Shown here in pieces: positions 42,881 to 50,123 of a stretch of 64,000 nt of DNA; the first letter of the stretch is position 1, and every line of letters begins with the position of its first letter. A program made the position numbers and the translations under genes. The DNA is from Roseivirga sp. 4D4. Its GTDB lineage: Bacteria > Bacteroidota > Bacteroidia > Cytophagales > Cyclobacteriaceae. Where the stretch lies: NCBI RefSeq assembly GCF_001747095.1, contig NZ_MDGP01000001.1, forward strand, positions 1,905,001 through 1,969,000. The letters run 5' to 3'. A model generated the notes under the pieces. That model was given only the letters and a program-made list of their open reading frames with translations. It had not been told where the DNA came from and made no database searches.

Positions 42881-42943
42881 ACGTCCTTGCGATCCCTATT
42901 CATCGGGAGAAGCCTGTCTAGCTAGAAGCAGGCTCGCAGTGAC
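42881..42943. repeat. REP-like palindrome overlapping the trpF 3' end
   Basis: Outer arms ACGTCCTTGCGA and TCGCAGTGACG with inner hairpins (TCCC/GGGA near 42892-42908 and AAGCCTG/CAGGCT near 42910-42934). It belongs to the same family as elements at 44763, 45844 and 47992. The last seven codons and the stop of trpF lie inside it. Confidence 0.8.
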
Positions 42944-43557
42944 GATGTTAGTTGTTCAATTCTTTCTATATCCTTTAGCCCAGGAGCTAACTCAAACTTA
43001 GAGTTCACATCTATGGCATGAATGTTCATTTCGCCAAACCCTTCTAAGGCATATACATTATCTAAATCAATGCCGCCACTAAGGAAGAAGGGCACCTTTT
43101 GATTGTAGCTTTTTAATATCTCCCAGTCAAAGGCTTCACCATTACCTCCTCTTGCCTTTCCTTTAGTATCGAACAAAAAGAAGTCGACAAAGGGATTATA
43201 AAGGTCTAAACCACTGAAGTCAAAGGCCTCACCAATTGAAAAGACTTTGATCACCTTTATTCCCACAGCAAAAAGCTCTGCAACATATTCGACAGACTCA
43301 TCACCATGCAGTTGAACGTAGTCTAAACCATAAGTTCCCACCTTCTCCTTTAGCTCTTCCAGATCAGCATTTACGAATACTCCTACCTTTTCAGTTTCCT
43401 TTGGAAAGTTGTTTAGCAACTCAGCATCCAGTACTTCTTGGACATCGCGAGGTGATTTATTATAGAAGATAAACCCCATATAGTCAGGTTTTAGCGCAAG
43501 CAATTGCACTATATTCTTACTATCTCGCATGCCACAAACCTTTAGTCTAATATTCAA
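42922..43557 (-). CDS. trpF: Phosphoribosylanthranilate isomerase
   Basis: This is a (beta/alpha)8 isomerase, step 3 of the tryptophan branch. It has 211 residues. LKVCGMRD is the catalytic cysteine segment, and PDYMGFIFYNKSPRDV, FLSGGIDLDNV and AIDVNSKFELAPGLKD are typical. The catalytic Asp is in the final DVNSKFE block. The C-terminal residues SSLRACF and the stop codon are encoded by a REP-like palindrome, so the natural end has been replaced by repeat-derived sequence. Confidence 0.95.
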   Translation of the reverse strand: MNIRLKVCGMRDSKNIVQLLALKPDYMGFIFYNKSPRDVQEVLDAELLNNFPKETEKVGVFVNADLEELKEKVGTYGLDYVQLHGDESVEYVAELFAVGIKVIKVFSIGEAFDFSGLDLYNPFVDFFLFDTKGKARGGNGEAFDWEILKSYNQKVPFFLSGGIDLDNVYALEGFGEMNIHAIDVNSKFELAPGLKDIERIEQLTSSLRACF

Positions 43558-43575
43558 TCTTTTAATGTTTAATGT

Positions 43576-43935
43576 TCAATCAGGATGTAGTTCAAACTCT
43601 ATCTCCTTCGCTCCGCTACCGATTTCTCCAAAGCGCATGTAGACGTTGGCTCCAATCATGAAGTCATGACTCAAAAGATAGCTTCGTATATGCTTAAACA
43701 ATGCCTCAATTTCTGTACTGTACATATAGAACGACCCATCAGACAAATCCATGGCAATTTCATGTCCATCATATTCTCCCAAATTGGACTTTTCAACCAA
43801 TGAATCTAGTCCGTCTCTCATTTTATCGAAGTCGTCTGGCGAGTCTTTTCCATAGTCAAAATGGATAATCAAGGCCTGCTTTCTTGATTTAGGTGGTTTA
43901 AAAAGTTCTTCCAATATGGTCTTACCGAAACTCAT
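43576..43935 (-). CDS. Orphan protein within the trp operon
   Basis: This is a 119-residue protein of unknown function between trpF and trpC. It is acidic and soluble with QALIIHFDYGKDSPDDFDKMRDGLDSLVEKSN, EIAMDLSDGSFYMYSTEIEALFKHIRSYL and a C-terminal FGEIGSGAKEIEFELHPD. It has no signal peptide and no recognised domain. As it lies in the operon with short spacers (18 and 24 bp) it should be cotranscribed. A function in tryptophan synthesis is not shown. Confidence 0.7.
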   Translation of the reverse strand: MSFGKTILEELFKPPKSRKQALIIHFDYGKDSPDDFDKMRDGLDSLVEKSNLGEYDGHEIAMDLSDGSFYMYSTEIEALFKHIRSYLLSHDFMIGANVYMRFGEIGSGAKEIEFELHPD

Positions 43936-43959
43936 GATTGATCATTCTTCATTCTTCAT

Positions 43960-44751
43960 TCATAATTTGCGAAGCCGAGAGATAAACTCTCGAGCTTCAA
44001 CCTCCGGTCTAGCAGTTTTCATAAAGGTTTCTCCAATAAGAAAGCCTTTGTACCCATAACCTCTCAAGTCAGCAATTGACTCTGGATCACTAATCCCACT
44101 CTCAGATATTTTCACAAAAACATCAGGGATTGCCGAAGCCAAAGCCTTCGAAGTTTCAATTGTTGTCTCGAAGGTTTTTAAATTTCGGTTGTTTACTCCA
44201 ACAATATCGAGCTGTTCAATCAAGTTGTTTTCTAGCTCCTCCCTATTGTGTACCTCCATCAGGACTTCAAGTCCTAAACTCTTGGCAAAAGAGGCCAATG
44301 ATTGCAGCTTTTGAGGAGCAAGTGCCGCGGCTATAAGCAAAATGGCATCCGCACCGATTGACTTGGCCTCAATGATTTGGTATTCATCAATGATAAAATC
44401 CTTTCTAAGCACTGGACAGAAATTGTACTTTCTAGCCTCACTCAAGTCCTCGTTCTTACCACCAAAAAACTCAGTATCCGTTAAAACCGAAAGTGCTGAG
44501 GCTCCTGCCTGCATATAACCAATGGTGGTTCTTTCAACCTTGGCATGAGAGTTAATCATTCCTTTAGAAGGCGACTTGCGCTTAAACTCAGCAATGATAC
44601 CTGACTTGTCTTCTCTCAGTAGGTATTTCTTCAAAGAGACAGTTTTGCCCTCAAAATACACACTCTGTTCGAGTAGTTTTTCAGGGAAAAGCGCTCTTCT
44701 ATTCTCTACCTCGGTGAGTTTGTGCGCTATGATTTTTTCTAGTATATCCAT
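43960..44751 (-). CDS. trpC: Indole-3-glycerol phosphate synthase
   Basis: This enzyme closes the indole ring (step 4). It has 263 residues from the ATG at 44751. Catalytic blocks are IIAEFKRKSPSKGMI (lysine), ALSVLTDTEFFGG, LRKDFIIDEYQI, AILLIAAAL and KISESGISDPESI. A longer frame begins upstream at 44796, but its extra residues come from the adjacent REP-like palindrome, so the MDILEKII start is chosen. Confidence 0.96.
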   Translation of the reverse strand: MDILEKIIAHKLTEVENRRALFPEKLLEQSVYFEGKTVSLKKYLLREDKSGIIAEFKRKSPSKGMINSHAKVERTTIGYMQAGASALSVLTDTEFFGGKNEDLSEARKYNFCPVLRKDFIIDEYQIIEAKSIGADAILLIAAALAPQKLQSLASFAKSLGLEVLMEVHNREELENNLIEQLDIVGVNNRNLKTFETTIETSKALASAIPDVFVKISESGISDPESIADLRGYGYKGFLIGETFMKTARPEVEAREFISRLRKL

Positions 44752-44762
44752 TTTTCTCGTTT

Positions 44763-44841
44763 CGTCTTTGCGATCTCGATTCATCGGGAGAAGCAATCTC
44801 CTTGTCTAATTTGGGAGACTGCTTCGTTCCTCGCAGTGACG
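44763..44841. repeat. REP-like palindrome between trpD and trpC
   Basis: Outer arms CGTCTTTGCGA (44763-44773) and TCGCAGTGACG (44831-44841), plus inner arms GAAGCAATCTCC and GGGAGACTGCTTC. It belongs to the same family as 42881, 45844 and 47992. Confidence 0.85.
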
Positions 44842-44847
44842 TATATT

Positions 44848-45834
44848 TTATAATTCCAATATTCTTTTAAATGTCCTAAGTGCCTTACCACTTTCTAAAG
44901 ATTCTCTTGCCATGCCCAAAGCATCATCGGTCGATACACCTTTTCCACATTGGATGGCCATGGCCGCGTTCGCGATAACCACATTATTCTGTGCAGTAGT
45001 TCCATCTCCTTTCAAAATCGTCTCAAAGATTTTTGCCGACTCCTCAACGGTTTCTCCACCATGAATTTGCTCTTGTCTTATGGTTTCAAAACCCAAGTCC
45101 GCAGGATTGATAATGGACTCATTTCCATTAGAAATCTTCTTAAACCCGCCAGTCAGCGATATTTCGTCATATCCATCTAGTGCATGTAAAATCACAAAGT
45201 GCTTATCGGTCTTTTGATACAGGTAGCCATAGAGTCTTGCTAACTCTAAGCTAAACACCCCTACCAGCTGTTTCTTAGGGAAAGATGGGTTTACCATTGG
45301 CCCTAACATATTAAAGAAAGTTTTGACCCCAAGGTCTCTCCTAATTGGAGCAACGTTCTTCATAGCAGGATGAAAAAGTGGTGCATGTAGAAAGCACAAT
45401 CCACATTCGTCAAGACTTTGTCTCAGTTTGCTAATGTCATTTGTAAACTCATAGCCAAAGTGTGCCATCAGATTCGAAGATCCTGAAACAGAAGACACTC
45501 CATTATTTCCATGTTTAACCACATTCTGGCCAGCCCCAGCCACAATAAATGACGATAGCGTTGAAATGTTAAAGGTGTTTTTACCATCACCTCCCGTTCC
45601 ACACAGGTCGATGGCATCATACTCAGGAATTTCAACAGGCACGCACAATTCCAGCATAGCGTCTCTGAAGCCTTCTAACTCTTCAACAGTAATACTCCTC
45701 ATCAGGTACACTGTAAGGAATGCCGCTACCTGACTTTGGTTATACTCACCTTGCGCCAGGTTTTTCAAAATCTCCTTGGCGGTGGCTTTGTCAAGCGACT
45801 TGTACTCGAATAGTTGGTTTAGTATTTCTTTCAT
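44848..45834 (-). CDS. trpD: Anthranilate phosphoribosyltransferase
   Basis: This enzyme transfers phosphoribose from PRPP to anthranilate. It has 328 residues. The PRPP/metal loop is in DLCGTGGDGKNTFNIST, the KHGNNGVSS segment follows, and FLHAPLFHPAMKNVAPIRRDLGVKTFFNMLGPMVNP is the conserved anthranilate block. It is single-function, not fused to trpG. REP-like elements occupy the spacers on both sides. Confidence 0.97.
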   Translation of the reverse strand: MKEILNQLFEYKSLDKATAKEILKNLAQGEYNQSQVAAFLTVYLMRSITVEELEGFRDAMLELCVPVEIPEYDAIDLCGTGGDGKNTFNISTLSSFIVAGAGQNVVKHGNNGVSSVSGSSNLMAHFGYEFTNDISKLRQSLDECGLCFLHAPLFHPAMKNVAPIRRDLGVKTFFNMLGPMVNPSFPKKQLVGVFSLELARLYGYLYQKTDKHFVILHALDGYDEISLTGGFKKISNGNESIINPADLGFETIRQEQIHGGETVEESAKIFETILKGDGTTAQNNVVIANAAMAIQCGKGVSTDDALGMARESLESGKALRTFKRILEL

Positions 45835-45843
45835 TTTTTAGTT

Positions 45844-45921
45844 CGTCATTGCGATCCCGATTCATCGGGAGAAGCAATCTCCCTATCTATTTGGGGGATC
45901 GCTTCGTTCCTCGCGAAGACG
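45844..45921. repeat. REP-like palindrome between trpG and trpD
   Basis: Outer arms CGTCATTGCGA (45844-45854) and TCGCGAAGACG (45911-45921). Inner TCCCGA-TTCA-TCGGGA hairpin and GAAGCAATCTCCC / GGGGGATCGCTTC arms. Confidence 0.87.
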
Positions 45922-45922
45922 T

Positions 45923-46495
45923 TTAATTATTAATCCAATTTTTCAACAATTGATGCCCATGTTCTGTCATAATCGATTCTGGATGGAATTGTACTCCCTT
46001 CACATCATACTCCTTATGGCTGATGGCCATGATTTCACCATACTCGTCTATAGCTGTTACTTCCAATTGGTCACCTAATTTTTCCCTATCCACATTCCAA
46101 CTGTGATAGTGACAAATCTTATAAGTCTGCGGAAGACCACTAAATAGCCTATCATCAGTTTTAGTCACCTGCACTTCGCTCGACACGCCATGTAACACTT
46201 CTGGCATATTAAACAGCTCGGCACCGTAGGCCTCGGCAATGCCCTGATGTCCCAGGCAGACACCCAGGATACTCTTTTCTTTACCATACATTTTGATGAG
46301 CTCCGGCATAATACCTGCCTCCTTAGGAATGCCTGGACCCGGAGAGAGTAATATTTTATCGTATGCACCAACTTTCAGAAGGTCAATCTGGTCGTTTCTA
46401 AAAACATCCATATGATCGGCATAACCCAGCTCCCCTAAGTAGTGAACCAGGTTAAAAGTGAACGAATCGTAGTTATCTAGTACTAATATTTTCAT
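45923..46495 (-). CDS. trpG: Anthranilate synthase glutaminase component
   Basis: This class I glutaminase (190 residues) feeds ammonia to TrpE. Features are LVLDNYDSFTFNLVHYLGE, the nucleophile cysteine in ILGVCLGHQGIAEAYGAE, and the His-Glu pair in VQFHPESIMTEHG. Bacteroidetes trpG often also serves PabA function, which cannot be excluded. It follows trpE with an 80-bp spacer holding the second 66-bp double-hairpin repeat. Confidence 0.96.
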   Translation of the reverse strand: MKILVLDNYDSFTFNLVHYLGELGYADHMDVFRNDQIDLLKVGAYDKILLSPGPGIPKEAGIMPELIKMYGKEKSILGVCLGHQGIAEAYGAELFNMPEVLHGVSSEVQVTKTDDRLFSGLPQTYKICHYHSWNVDREKLGDQLEVTAIDEYGEIMAISHKEYDVKGVQFHPESIMTEHGHQLLKNWINN

Positions 46496-46510
46496 TGTTT
46501 CCTCTTTGGT

Positions 46511-46576
46511 CTCATCCCTAACCCTTCTCCAAGGGAGAAGGGAAAAGCCCCTCCTTTGGAGAGATTTAGGGAGGCT
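46511..46576. repeat. 66-bp double-hairpin repeat (copy 2)
   Basis: This is almost identical to 39698-39763, with hairpins CCCTTCTCC-AA-GGGAGAAGGG and GCCCCTCC-TTT-GGAG-type. It ends at the trpE stop codon. In a convergent or downstream position it may slow or end transcription, but its T-runs are short. Confidence 0.82.
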
Positions 46577-47976
46577 TATCTTATCTCTTTTGCCAGCTCT
46601 ATCGCCTTACGTAATGCCGCCAGCTTATTATTAACTTCCTGAAGCTCAGATTCCCGGTTCGATTTGGCCACAACTCCAGCTCCAGCTTGGTAAAAGAGTG
46701 TATTATCCTTGCTTAAGAAAGACCGGATCATAATCGCGTGATTGAAGTCTCCATTGAAACCCATAAAGCCAATGGCTCCTCCGTAATAGCCCCTTCTTGT
46801 TGATTCATACTCGTTGATCAACTGCATGGCTCTCACTTTAGGCGCACCACTAAGCGTGCCTGCTGGAAAGGTGCCTGATATCATCTTCGTTTCGCTCATG
46901 TCATCACTCAGGGTCCCAGTTACTTTCGATACCAAATGAATGACATGAGAGAAATACTGGACTTCTTTGTAAGTATCTACCTCCACATTAGAACCTGCAC
47001 GACTTAGGTCATTTCGTGCCAGATCTACGAGCATGACATGCTCTGAATTTTCCTTGGGGTCTTCATGAAGTTTTTTTGCCAATTCGGCATCTGCCTCATC
47101 ATTTCCCGTTCGTCTGAAGGTTCCGGCAATAGGATGTATCGTAGCCTTACGATCCTTAATCACTAATTGGGCTTCTGGAGAAGAACCGAAGATCTTGTAG
47201 CTACCATAGTCGAAGTAGAATAAGTAAGGGGATGGATTTACCGATCTCAATGCACGATAGACATTGAATTCGTCACCCGAAAAGTTATCCTGAAACCTTC
47301 TGGACAAGACGATCTGGAACACGTCTCCTCTGAAGCAATGCTGAATTCCTTTGTCAATAATCTCTAGGAACTCCTGATCATTATAGTTGGAGGACTCTTG
47401 TTGTGCAGGTGCAAATTCGTAGGAAGGGTAATTTTTATTATTGACCAAATTCTCGATTGCCTCAAGACCTTTGGGTGCCGAACCTTCTGGCGAATGCTCG
47501 AAGATATAGAGCTCATTTTTGAAATGATCTATGGCGATCACGTAGCGATAGACGTGGTATAGAATATCAGGAATACCATATTCATCCTCTTGATGATTTC
47601 CGACAGGAATGTTCTCGAAATGCTTAACTGCGTCATAGCCTATGTACCCAAAGAGTCCATTATTAATAAACTTGAATGGGTTCTCATCTGCTTGAAAAGA
47701 GGCAACAAACTCATCCAGTTTTTGCATTACATCACTCCCTTGAACCTCACCTTCGGTTATACCTTCAGGCAGAGACTGCTTATAGTGATTGTCTTTCACT
47801 TCAAACCTAGCGATAGGCTCACAGCAGATGTAGGAAAAGCTATCATCTGCACCATGATAATCCGAACTTTCCAAGAGGATCGGATTCTCGAACTTATCGC
47901 GCAGCTTCAAGTAGATACTCACTGGTGTGACCGTATCGGCAAGCAGTTTCTTATATGTCGTATTAAGCTTAATCAT
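46576..47976 (-). CDS. trpE: Anthranilate synthase component I
   Basis: This is the chorismate-binding subunit, 466 residues. FEDEV-type N-terminal binding region is followed by the catalytic chorismate-binding domain with FQIVLSRRFQ, PSPYLFYFDYGSYKIFGSSPEAQLVIKD, HPIAGTFRRTGNDEADAELAKKL, LSGAPKVRAMQLINEYE and GAIGFMGFNGDFN. The feedback-site LLESSDYHGADDSFSYI matches the LLES...S pattern of tryptophan-sensitive enzymes. It is the first structural gene after the trpL attenuator. Confidence 0.97.
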   Translation of the reverse strand: MIKLNTTYKKLLADTVTPVSIYLKLRDKFENPILLESSDYHGADDSFSYICCEPIARFEVKDNHYKQSLPEGITEGEVQGSDVMQKLDEFVASFQADENPFKFINNGLFGYIGYDAVKHFENIPVGNHQEDEYGIPDILYHVYRYVIAIDHFKNELYIFEHSPEGSAPKGLEAIENLVNNKNYPSYEFAPAQQESSNYNDQEFLEIIDKGIQHCFRGDVFQIVLSRRFQDNFSGDEFNVYRALRSVNPSPYLFYFDYGSYKIFGSSPEAQLVIKDRKATIHPIAGTFRRTGNDEADAELAKKLHEDPKENSEHVMLVDLARNDLSRAGSNVEVDTYKEVQYFSHVIHLVSKVTGTLSDDMSETKMISGTFPAGTLSGAPKVRAMQLINEYESTRRGYYGGAIGFMGFNGDFNHAIMIRSFLSKDNTLFYQAGAGVVAKSNRESELQEVNNKLAALRKAIELAKEIR

Positions 47977-47991
47977 TACTTGTTTTTATTC

Positions 47992-48105
47992 TTTGTCATT
48001 GCGATCCCGATTCATCGGGAGAAGCCTGTCTGCCGACAGGCAGGCAATCTCCCACTTTAATGAGATTGCCGCGGTCGTTCTACGAACTCCCTCGCAATGA
48101 CGAAA
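47992..48105. repeat. REP-like palindrome in the trp leader, between attenuator and trpE
   Basis: The outer arms (TTTGTCATTGCGA at 47992-48004 and TCGCAATGACGAAA at 48092-48105) pair over about 12 bp, with inner hairpins around GCCTGTCTGCCGACAGGCAGGC (48024-48045 region) and GGCAATCTC / GAGATTGCC. It occupies most of the RNA between the attenuator terminator and the trpE start. Confidence 0.87.
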
Positions 48106-48116
48106 GTCCTGAAACG

Positions 48117-48145
48117 AAAAAAGCCTGCATGAACTGCAGGCTTTT
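48117..48145 (-). terminator. trp attenuator terminator
   Basis: On the minus strand, AAAAGCCTGCA (48145-48135) pairs with TGCAGGCTTTT (48129-48119) over 11 bp, closing the loop GUUCA, with U-run (48122-48117) behind. It lies 35 nt after the leader stop codon. Confidence 0.92.
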
Positions 48146-48179
48146 GATTTATATTTTTAGCTATAGCACTTAGTTCACG

Positions 48180-48236
48180 TTATGGGAGTTCCGTTACGTG
48201 CCACCACCAAGCGTTATATCTGTTTGTTCTTTTCAT
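48180..48236 (-). CDS. trpL: trp leader peptide (MKRTNRYNAWWWHVTELP)
   Basis: This is an 18-residue leader peptide with three consecutive Trp codons (positions 10-12). Right after the Trp codons, CACGU can pair with ACGUG (1:2 hairpin). The following GUGAACU can pair with AGUUCAU in the terminator arm and loop (2:3, antiterminator). This is a classical attenuator design. It matches the type described as Bacteroid-trp RNA by motif, which has an ORF with several Trp codons upstream of trpE/trpB genes. Confidence 0.92.
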   Translation of the reverse strand: MKRTNRYNAWWWHVTELP

Positions 48237-48241
48237 TGCGT

Positions 48242-48272
48242 CAAATGTAGAAAAGGATTTTTTTAAAGCAAA
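48242..48272 (-). promoter_or_regulatory. Promoter of the trp operon
   Basis: TTTG (48272-48269) and TACATTTG (48249-48242) are separated by 19 bp. As in the phhA-his promoter, exactly 5 nt follow before the leader ATG (48236), so the transcript is nearly leaderless. Confidence 0.82.
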
Positions 48273-48346
48273 TGGAAATTTTAGAATTTGATAGAAAAGG
48301 TAAAAATCTGTGATGAGTTAGTCAATTCCATGACGAACGAAATCCA

Positions 48347-48370
48347 ATAAAAAACCGCCCGAAGGCGGTC
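48347..48370 (-). terminator. Intrinsic terminator after gene 48375-49097
   Basis: Minus-strand ACCGCC (48369-48364) pairs with GGCGGT (48359-48354) around a UUCG-type loop, followed by UUUUUUAUU. Confidence 0.85.
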
Positions 48371-48374
48371 TTGA

Positions 48375-49097
48375 TTAATTTCTGCTTTCAATCGAACGAT
48401 ATTTTATTTCATTGTAGGATTGAATATGACCCGCAAAATCCCTGAACTTGGGTCTTCTTCTCTGACCTTTAATCAAGTCAGGCTCATCGGCAAACAAATC
48501 AGCAAAGGACTTTTTGAAAGAAGCCTTTCTTACGATCATTGGTTTGCCTTCTCCCTTCACAACCCAATAAGTTCTTTCTTCACCTCCTACTAGTGCGACC
48601 CCTTGAACACCGATCGGCATAGACTTAGAGCCATTGCGATGATCATATACTTTGATGTATTGATCAAAACCCGGGTTCAATAGTTGAAGTAGTGCGATCT
48701 TGTTCTTTCTTCGAGGCATATTCTGTGCATCGAAATAGATCCACTCACGATCCAATATATCATTCTGATCAGTATTTAGGATGTGCCTCACAGAAGTTGA
48801 CTTTTCTGATAGGGTCGACAGCTTAGCAAACGACCCTGGCCGAATGGCAAACCTTTGAATGTCTTCAGCTTTGAATTTATAAAGCTTACCGTCTTCATCC
48901 CTGATCCTTAGCCGTGTAATAAAGCCTCTGGATTCAGTAGCGCCTCCAAGACGCCCTATGATGGTTTCCCCATCGTTTGTGATAACGTAACATTCCCTGT
49001 TACTGACAAAATCAGAAAAGGGTTCTACAAAGCCTTGAGCCATGACTGGGCCCAGACCAATAAAAAATAGTGAGATTAATAATTTGAGTTTTTGCAT
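48375..49097 (-). CDS. Exported protein of unknown function
   Basis: This is a 240-residue protein with a signal peptide (MQKLKLLISLFFIGLGPVMA). The mature part starts with QGFVEPFSDFVSNRECYVITNDGETIIGRLGGATESRG and is rich in beta strands and basic residues (KYRSIESRN at the end). It has no recognised domain. It ends with a good terminator and appears monocistronic. Confidence 0.6.
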   Translation of the reverse strand: MQKLKLLISLFFIGLGPVMAQGFVEPFSDFVSNRECYVITNDGETIIGRLGGATESRGFITRLRIRDEDGKLYKFKAEDIQRFAIRPGSFAKLSTLSEKSTSVRHILNTDQNDILDREWIYFDAQNMPRRKNKIALLQLLNPGFDQYIKVYDHRNGSKSMPIGVQGVALVGGEERTYWVVKGEGKPMIVRKASFKKSFADLFADEPDLIKGQRRRPKFRDFAGHIQSYNEIKYRSIESRN

Positions 49098-49167
49098 TGT
49101 CTAATAGGTTTACCCTCTTTAGACAATCTTTGTGCCAAAGTGATCAGATAACCAGATTCGAATCTTC

Positions 49168-50067
49168 CTACTGATCGGCCCTCAGCCTTACTAATACTGG
49201 TCTATGATCAGATATAACAGCATCATAGGTAGAAACACAGTTATCTACAGAGATCACCTCAGTAGAAATCTCATTGTCGAACAACTCATCAGTAATAAGC
49301 ACATTATCAATTTGGCTTGGGAAGGATGGATATGACCAGCCATTACTCGGACCTTCTGCAACCGGTAATGTAGTAAACTTGTAGTTTTGTGGATCGTCCA
49401 GGAATACCTGAAATACATTGTCAGTATCTATAATGTCGTCATTGTAATCCCCCAACATTAACACCTCCTCAGAAGCCAGATTATTATCAATATATGCCTT
49501 CAAGAGGTCAGATGCAGCTCTCCTTCTATCCTGAGAACCATTGCAGCATTTTAAATGAACATTGATCAGATTTACACTAAGTCCATTGGTGTGATTGACC
49601 TTCATTAGGTACGGTCTTCTGAAAGCTGTAAATGCATTGTTATTCTCAGTAGAGGCTTCTTCATAAAGATTCATTGGGGTTCCATCCACCGTGACTTCAC
49701 TTTCCTTATAGAGGTACCCAAGCATTAGATTGCTTCCATTAAACTGTGTAACAAAGCCCGACCAACCCCCTAAGGTTGAAACCAGTGCGTCAAAGGCACC
49801 GGTACTCGTTATTTCCTGCAAGGCAATTACATCAACATCATATATCTCTATGATTTGCTCAACCATATCAGCTGTCGCATTTGTCTTTGGAAACTGCTCA
49901 ATATTCCAAGTCAGAATATCGAAGGTCTCACTGGAAACTGTGACAGAACAATTAGCCAATGACAAAGGTATGGGTGTATTGTCGTCATTATCTGGTGTAG
50001 AATCATCACTTCCTCCACAGGAAGTAAAAATCACTGCAATAAGGAATAACCAAAAACTCTTTTTCAT
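49168..50067 (-). CDS. Lipoprotein endonuclease/exonuclease/phosphatase-fold enzyme
   Basis: This is a 299-residue lipoprotein (LIAVIFTSC lipobox) with the metal-dependent EEP fold. Visible motifs are DILTWNIEQFP (Asn), VIALQEIT (Glu), LINVHLKCC (His), LMLGDYNDD (Asp/Asn) and VISDHRPVLV (catalytic His). These allow phosphodiester or phosphomonoester hydrolysis, so it could be a nuclease or a lipid phosphodiesterase such as sphingomyelinase-like. Substrate is not deducible. A -7 box with only 4 nt to the ATG lies at 50072-50079. Confidence 0.88.
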   Translation of the reverse strand: MKKSFWLFLIAVIFTSCGGSDDSTPDNDDNTPIPLSLANCSVTVSSETFDILTWNIEQFPKTNATADMVEQIIEIYDVDVIALQEITSTGAFDALVSTLGGWSGFVTQFNGSNLMLGYLYKESEVTVDGTPMNLYEEASTENNNAFTAFRRPYLMKVNHTNGLSVNLINVHLKCCNGSQDRRRAASDLLKAYIDNNLASEEVLMLGDYNDDIIDTDNVFQVFLDDPQNYKFTTLPVAEGPSNGWSYPSFPSQIDNVLITDELFDNEISTEVISVDNCVSTYDAVISDHRPVLVRLRADQ

Positions 50068-50071
50068 AGAG

Positions 50072-50079
50072 CAAAGATA
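50072..50079 (-). promoter_or_regulatory. Promoter -7 element TATCTTTG
   Basis: An exact TAnnTTTG match, 4 nt before the ATG at 50067. The corresponding -33 is a weak TTTC. It again suggests a near-leaderless transcript. Confidence 0.55.
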
Positions 50080-50123
50080 ATCGGTGTAAAGTGAATTGAA
50101 ATGGTTCTGCTTTTAGGGTTTCG

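Noticed and set aside
44752..44796. Longer TrpC with 15 more N-terminal residues
   Set aside because: The additional codons come from a REP-like palindrome, and the ATG at 44751 gives the usual family N-terminus.
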